Made by a program: the position numbers and the translations under genes | Assembly (NCBI GenBank): GCA_024529925.1 | Contig: JAFEUB010000065.1 | Location: 1,922,001 to 1,986,000, forward strand | Source of the DNA: Ophthalmolycus amberensis | Lineage: Eukaryota; Chordata; Actinopteri; Perciformes; Zoarcidae | Length of the DNA: 64,000 bases | Reading direction: 5' to 3' | Notes under the pieces: generated by a model | Told to the model about the DNA's origin: nothing | Seen by the model: the letters and a program-made list of their open reading frames with translations, nothing else | Database searches by the model: none | Shown here: piece after piece, positions 61,356 to 64,000 of the stretch | Layout: each line of letters starts with the position of its first letter | Numbering within the stretch: position 1 is the stretch's first letter

Positions 61356-63760
61356 GAATGAGTGTTGATGATATGGTATGGCAACAACACTTTGTTGAAA
61401 TTATTGCAAGACGGGACAATTTAGTATTTGTTAACTTCTGTGATCTTGTTAAAAAAAAAAAAAACAGTCCCAGAAACCAAGAATCAGTTTTCACACTTTC
61501 CCCACAATGAATCATCTAATCAAGGAAAGATCAATACCAGGCCATAGTTTATTTGATTTGTCCACTGGCTCGAGATTTTGCCAGTACCTGCAGTTTTACC
61601 AAAAAGCAAGGCTTGCGAGTTTCTTCACATAAACAAATAACAGCAAATGTATGTTTCAACAAAAAAAACAGATTTCTGAAGAGAGAAGAGTGATGAAAGA
61701 GAGCAGAGTGACAACAAAGCTGGGATTTCCCAGTTCGTCGAAAGCAGCAGATCTCTGTATTTATGTAAGAGAGCAGGCAGCCGCACATCCGGGCAAATTC
61801 CTGCCTGTTTATTTACATGAGGAGAGGGGGTTGCAGATTTATGGTGATCACGGTGCAGACGTGTCACAGCTGACAATAAACCCTCCAATCCTCCTTAGGG
61901 ATGAGAGGAGGTGAGAGTCTGATGCCCTGTGGGCTGAATTACCATTAATTTCCCTGAAACGAGACTTCTAGAACTGAAATATAACATAGTGCTTCTGTTG
62001 GTGCTTTTGTTGCAGCAATAATACTTCTATGTACATGCTATAAGTGGAGGAACAATGCTTACCTTATTTGCATGCCCATTGGGTGATGTGATTAATGAAA
62101 TGAGTGAAATTAACCAATAGATTAATCTAATGGGCTTTTAGTGCAAAGCTTGTGGAAAAGTTGTAAAGTCAATTAAACAGAGACGCTGAGGGCGTTTTTG
62201 AGTGTGTGTAGTTCTGCGTGTGTGAGTGCAAGACATATTGATTGCCTGGGTGACTGGTATGTTGGGTACAGTATATGCCAAGGTACACTGAATCAGATCT
62301 GGCAGCCCAGTGTTACAGGGGTGACTGTGTCAACTTTTAAATGCATCAGCTCTGATATTCTGGCTCACTATAATCCTGTAAGTGCAATGCACTGCATGTG
62401 TAGAGTGCAGTAGGTTTGTACTGGTCTGATCATAATGGCACTGAGGGAGCCAGTGGACCCATTCGTTGGTTTTGCCTGCAGCCTGTTAGTTACAAATCAT
62501 ACATATTTATCATATTGTATTACTGTCAACAATGTCTATATAGCATACGATATTTTTCAGAATAAAATGTCCGAACCTTTCAGAAAGCATTTTTAGTTTA
62601 TTTAAGTGAGGTATGAAAATAAGTACTTGACTTGGTTTAGTCAGGTGTATTTAACAATTGTTTCTGGACACCTGATGAATCTGAGTCCAAAATTCCCACA
62701 TGGCCGTGCTCAGAAGGATGACTACAGAAGCTGTGCTGTTCGAAGTCACGTTCAGTAACATTTGATCACGTCTTGTCATTTAAAAATTATTAGTGGGCTA
62801 TTAGCAGTTAGAACATTTTTTTATTAATCAATCATCAAAGCAGAAATATTAGCCCACAATCAATGTTAGAGCCAAATATGAGATTATAAATACCACTGTA
62901 TTTCTTTGTTTGTACATTGGGTGGCGCTGTATTTCCTGTCCTGGGCTCAGGTATATATGTCCCTAAATCGCTGTGTTCGTCAGGTGTTTGACCCCGGAAG
63001 GGCAAACGGTTTTGACCACGCATACGCTACACATTTACTGCATTGTGGGAAAGAGTGGCTTTCGTGTAAATTGTTTCCACGACGAGAATAAATGAGCTAC
63101 AGATCATCATACAAAGGTATCTGTGATGTGTCGAATGCACCACACCTCACAGGTAGTTTAGCCTGCAGCGAGCGCGTCAACCAGGCGAGTCCGGAGGGAG
63201 CAGCACCTCAGGAGCTTACAGCCACACGACTGGGCTTCTTTAACAATCAACATTACAATGGATAGTGGATAGTGACTCAGTGAACTCAGAGAAGGGTATT
63301 TCCACCACTTCACAGAAGTATGCTGTAATTTGCCGCTATAGTTAACCGACGGCATTACCTGTTAATTTGCATCGAAAGGATGAACATTCAACTCTATGTT
63401 ACAGTTTTTATGAAATACTGTAAGATACAGTTGTGAATCCACAGTCAATTTACAGCAATTCATTGCAATATTTTTGGTTAAACAACAGGTTTTGCACTGC
63501 AGGGGTTTGCGCAGGCGCACTGATCGCTTGCGTTGCTGGACATTCCTAGGAGCACACTCAAAAAATGAATAAAAACTCTTCAAAAGTTATCATATGATAG
63601 ATTTATGCTCTTGGATTGATTCTTGTATTTGTGATGGAACTTGAGGAGCTATTGCCTCATAGAAACACATTGACAGCCCGTGCATGTGTGTCACAGTTTA
63701 CCATGGTGATTGGGGCAAATGACATACCTTTGGAAATGACGGGAGCTATTGCACCTTTGT

Positions 63761-64000
63761 ATTTGAGATACATCTCAATTGTATCGCTATGACTCCAATC
63801 ATTTCTGTATTTGAGATATATATACCTTTGTTTGAGATACATACCTTTGGTTCCATAGCTCTGTATTTGAGACACATACCTTTGTTTGAGATACATACCT
63901 GATTGGCTATCGCTCCCATCATTTCTGTATTTGAGATATATACCTTTGTTTGAGATACATACCTTTGTTTGAGATACACCATTTCTGTACTTGAGATATA
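63761..64000 (+). repeat. Minisatellite with about 20-bp units and a 120-bp higher-order period
   Basis: The unit is about TTTGAGATACATACCTTTG, with copies beginning near 63761, 63809, 63831, 63864, 63884, 63929, 63949, 63968 and 63989. A larger block starting GCTAT at 63786 recurs at 63906, giving a 120-base period. It reaches the right edge, so its full length is unknown. The minus strand gives repeating YLKQRY/YLKYR frames of about 80 codons that merely mirror the repeat. Confidence 0.85.

Larger units (their letters stand above)
57850..64000 (+). other. grin3a: grin3a intron 1 (5' part)
   Basis: The intron starts at the GT at 57850 and runs off the right edge. It holds a RE1-like site (58374-58394), a GA/GACA microsatellite (58606-58693), GT repeats (59590-59640, 59765-59787), a decayed tRNA-like segment (59878-59935), a probable retroelement remnant (60895-61355) and a minisatellite (63761-64000). 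No open frame resembles GluN3A exon 2, which should continue the amino-terminal domain. The remaining intron DNA is ordinary AT-rich sequence in which I see nothing. Confidence 0.85.

Noticed and set aside
62916..62930. GGGTGGCGCTG-type sequence considered as a CTCF site
   Set aside because: Three of 15 core positions disagree, weaker than the site at 30746.
63657..63982. Repetitive minus-strand frames rich in YLKQRY/YLKYR
   Set aside because: Direct translation of the minisatellite; both frames repeat with the DNA period and have no upstream gene.
1..64000. CRISPR arrays, operons, phage or bacterial genes
   Set aside because: No spaced direct repeats of CRISPR type, no gene-dense coding and no ribosome-binding-site pattern; the sequence is vertebrate-like throughout.

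Overview
The window looks like nuclear DNA from a ray-finned fish (inference). It is AT-rich and intron or desert-like, crowded with dinucleotide microsatellites, and it carries several interspersed repeats of a kind I recognise as common in teleost genomes: a tRNA-derived SINE, a short hAT-like element, a LINE 3' end and several unnamed families. No bacterial, viral or organellar gene organisation is visible.

The only protein-coding gene I can support is the first coding exon of grin3a (NMDA-type glutamate receptor subunit GluN3A), on the + strand at 57100-57849. It encodes 250 residues: a signal peptide and the start of the extracellular amino-terminal domain. The exon lies in a CpG-rich block (about 56870-57800) that probably includes the promoter and 5' UTR, and it ends at a GT splice donor. 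Everything from 57850 to the right edge is intron 1. The second coding exon is not reached, so the pore, the ligand-binding lobes and the C-terminus are outside the window.

Positions 1 to about 56400 form a gene desert with no convincing exon. In mammals the region 5' of GRIN3A is also gene-poor (recalled from established knowledge, not checked here). The desert holds repeats, purine- or pyrimidine-biased blocks, two perfect hairpins, a telomere-like hexamer array, and candidate transcription factor sites. The long open frames here are products of biased base composition.

The most interesting signals are regulatory. Two near-consensus RE1/NRSE sites (targets of the neuronal silencer REST) share a 20-base identical core. 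One is in grin3a intron 1, 525 bases after the exon; the other is about 55 kb upstream. An old interspersed repeat at 11755-11990 carries a perfect palindromic oestrogen response element overlapping a DR1 nuclear-receptor site. I saw no undescribed multi-gene system.
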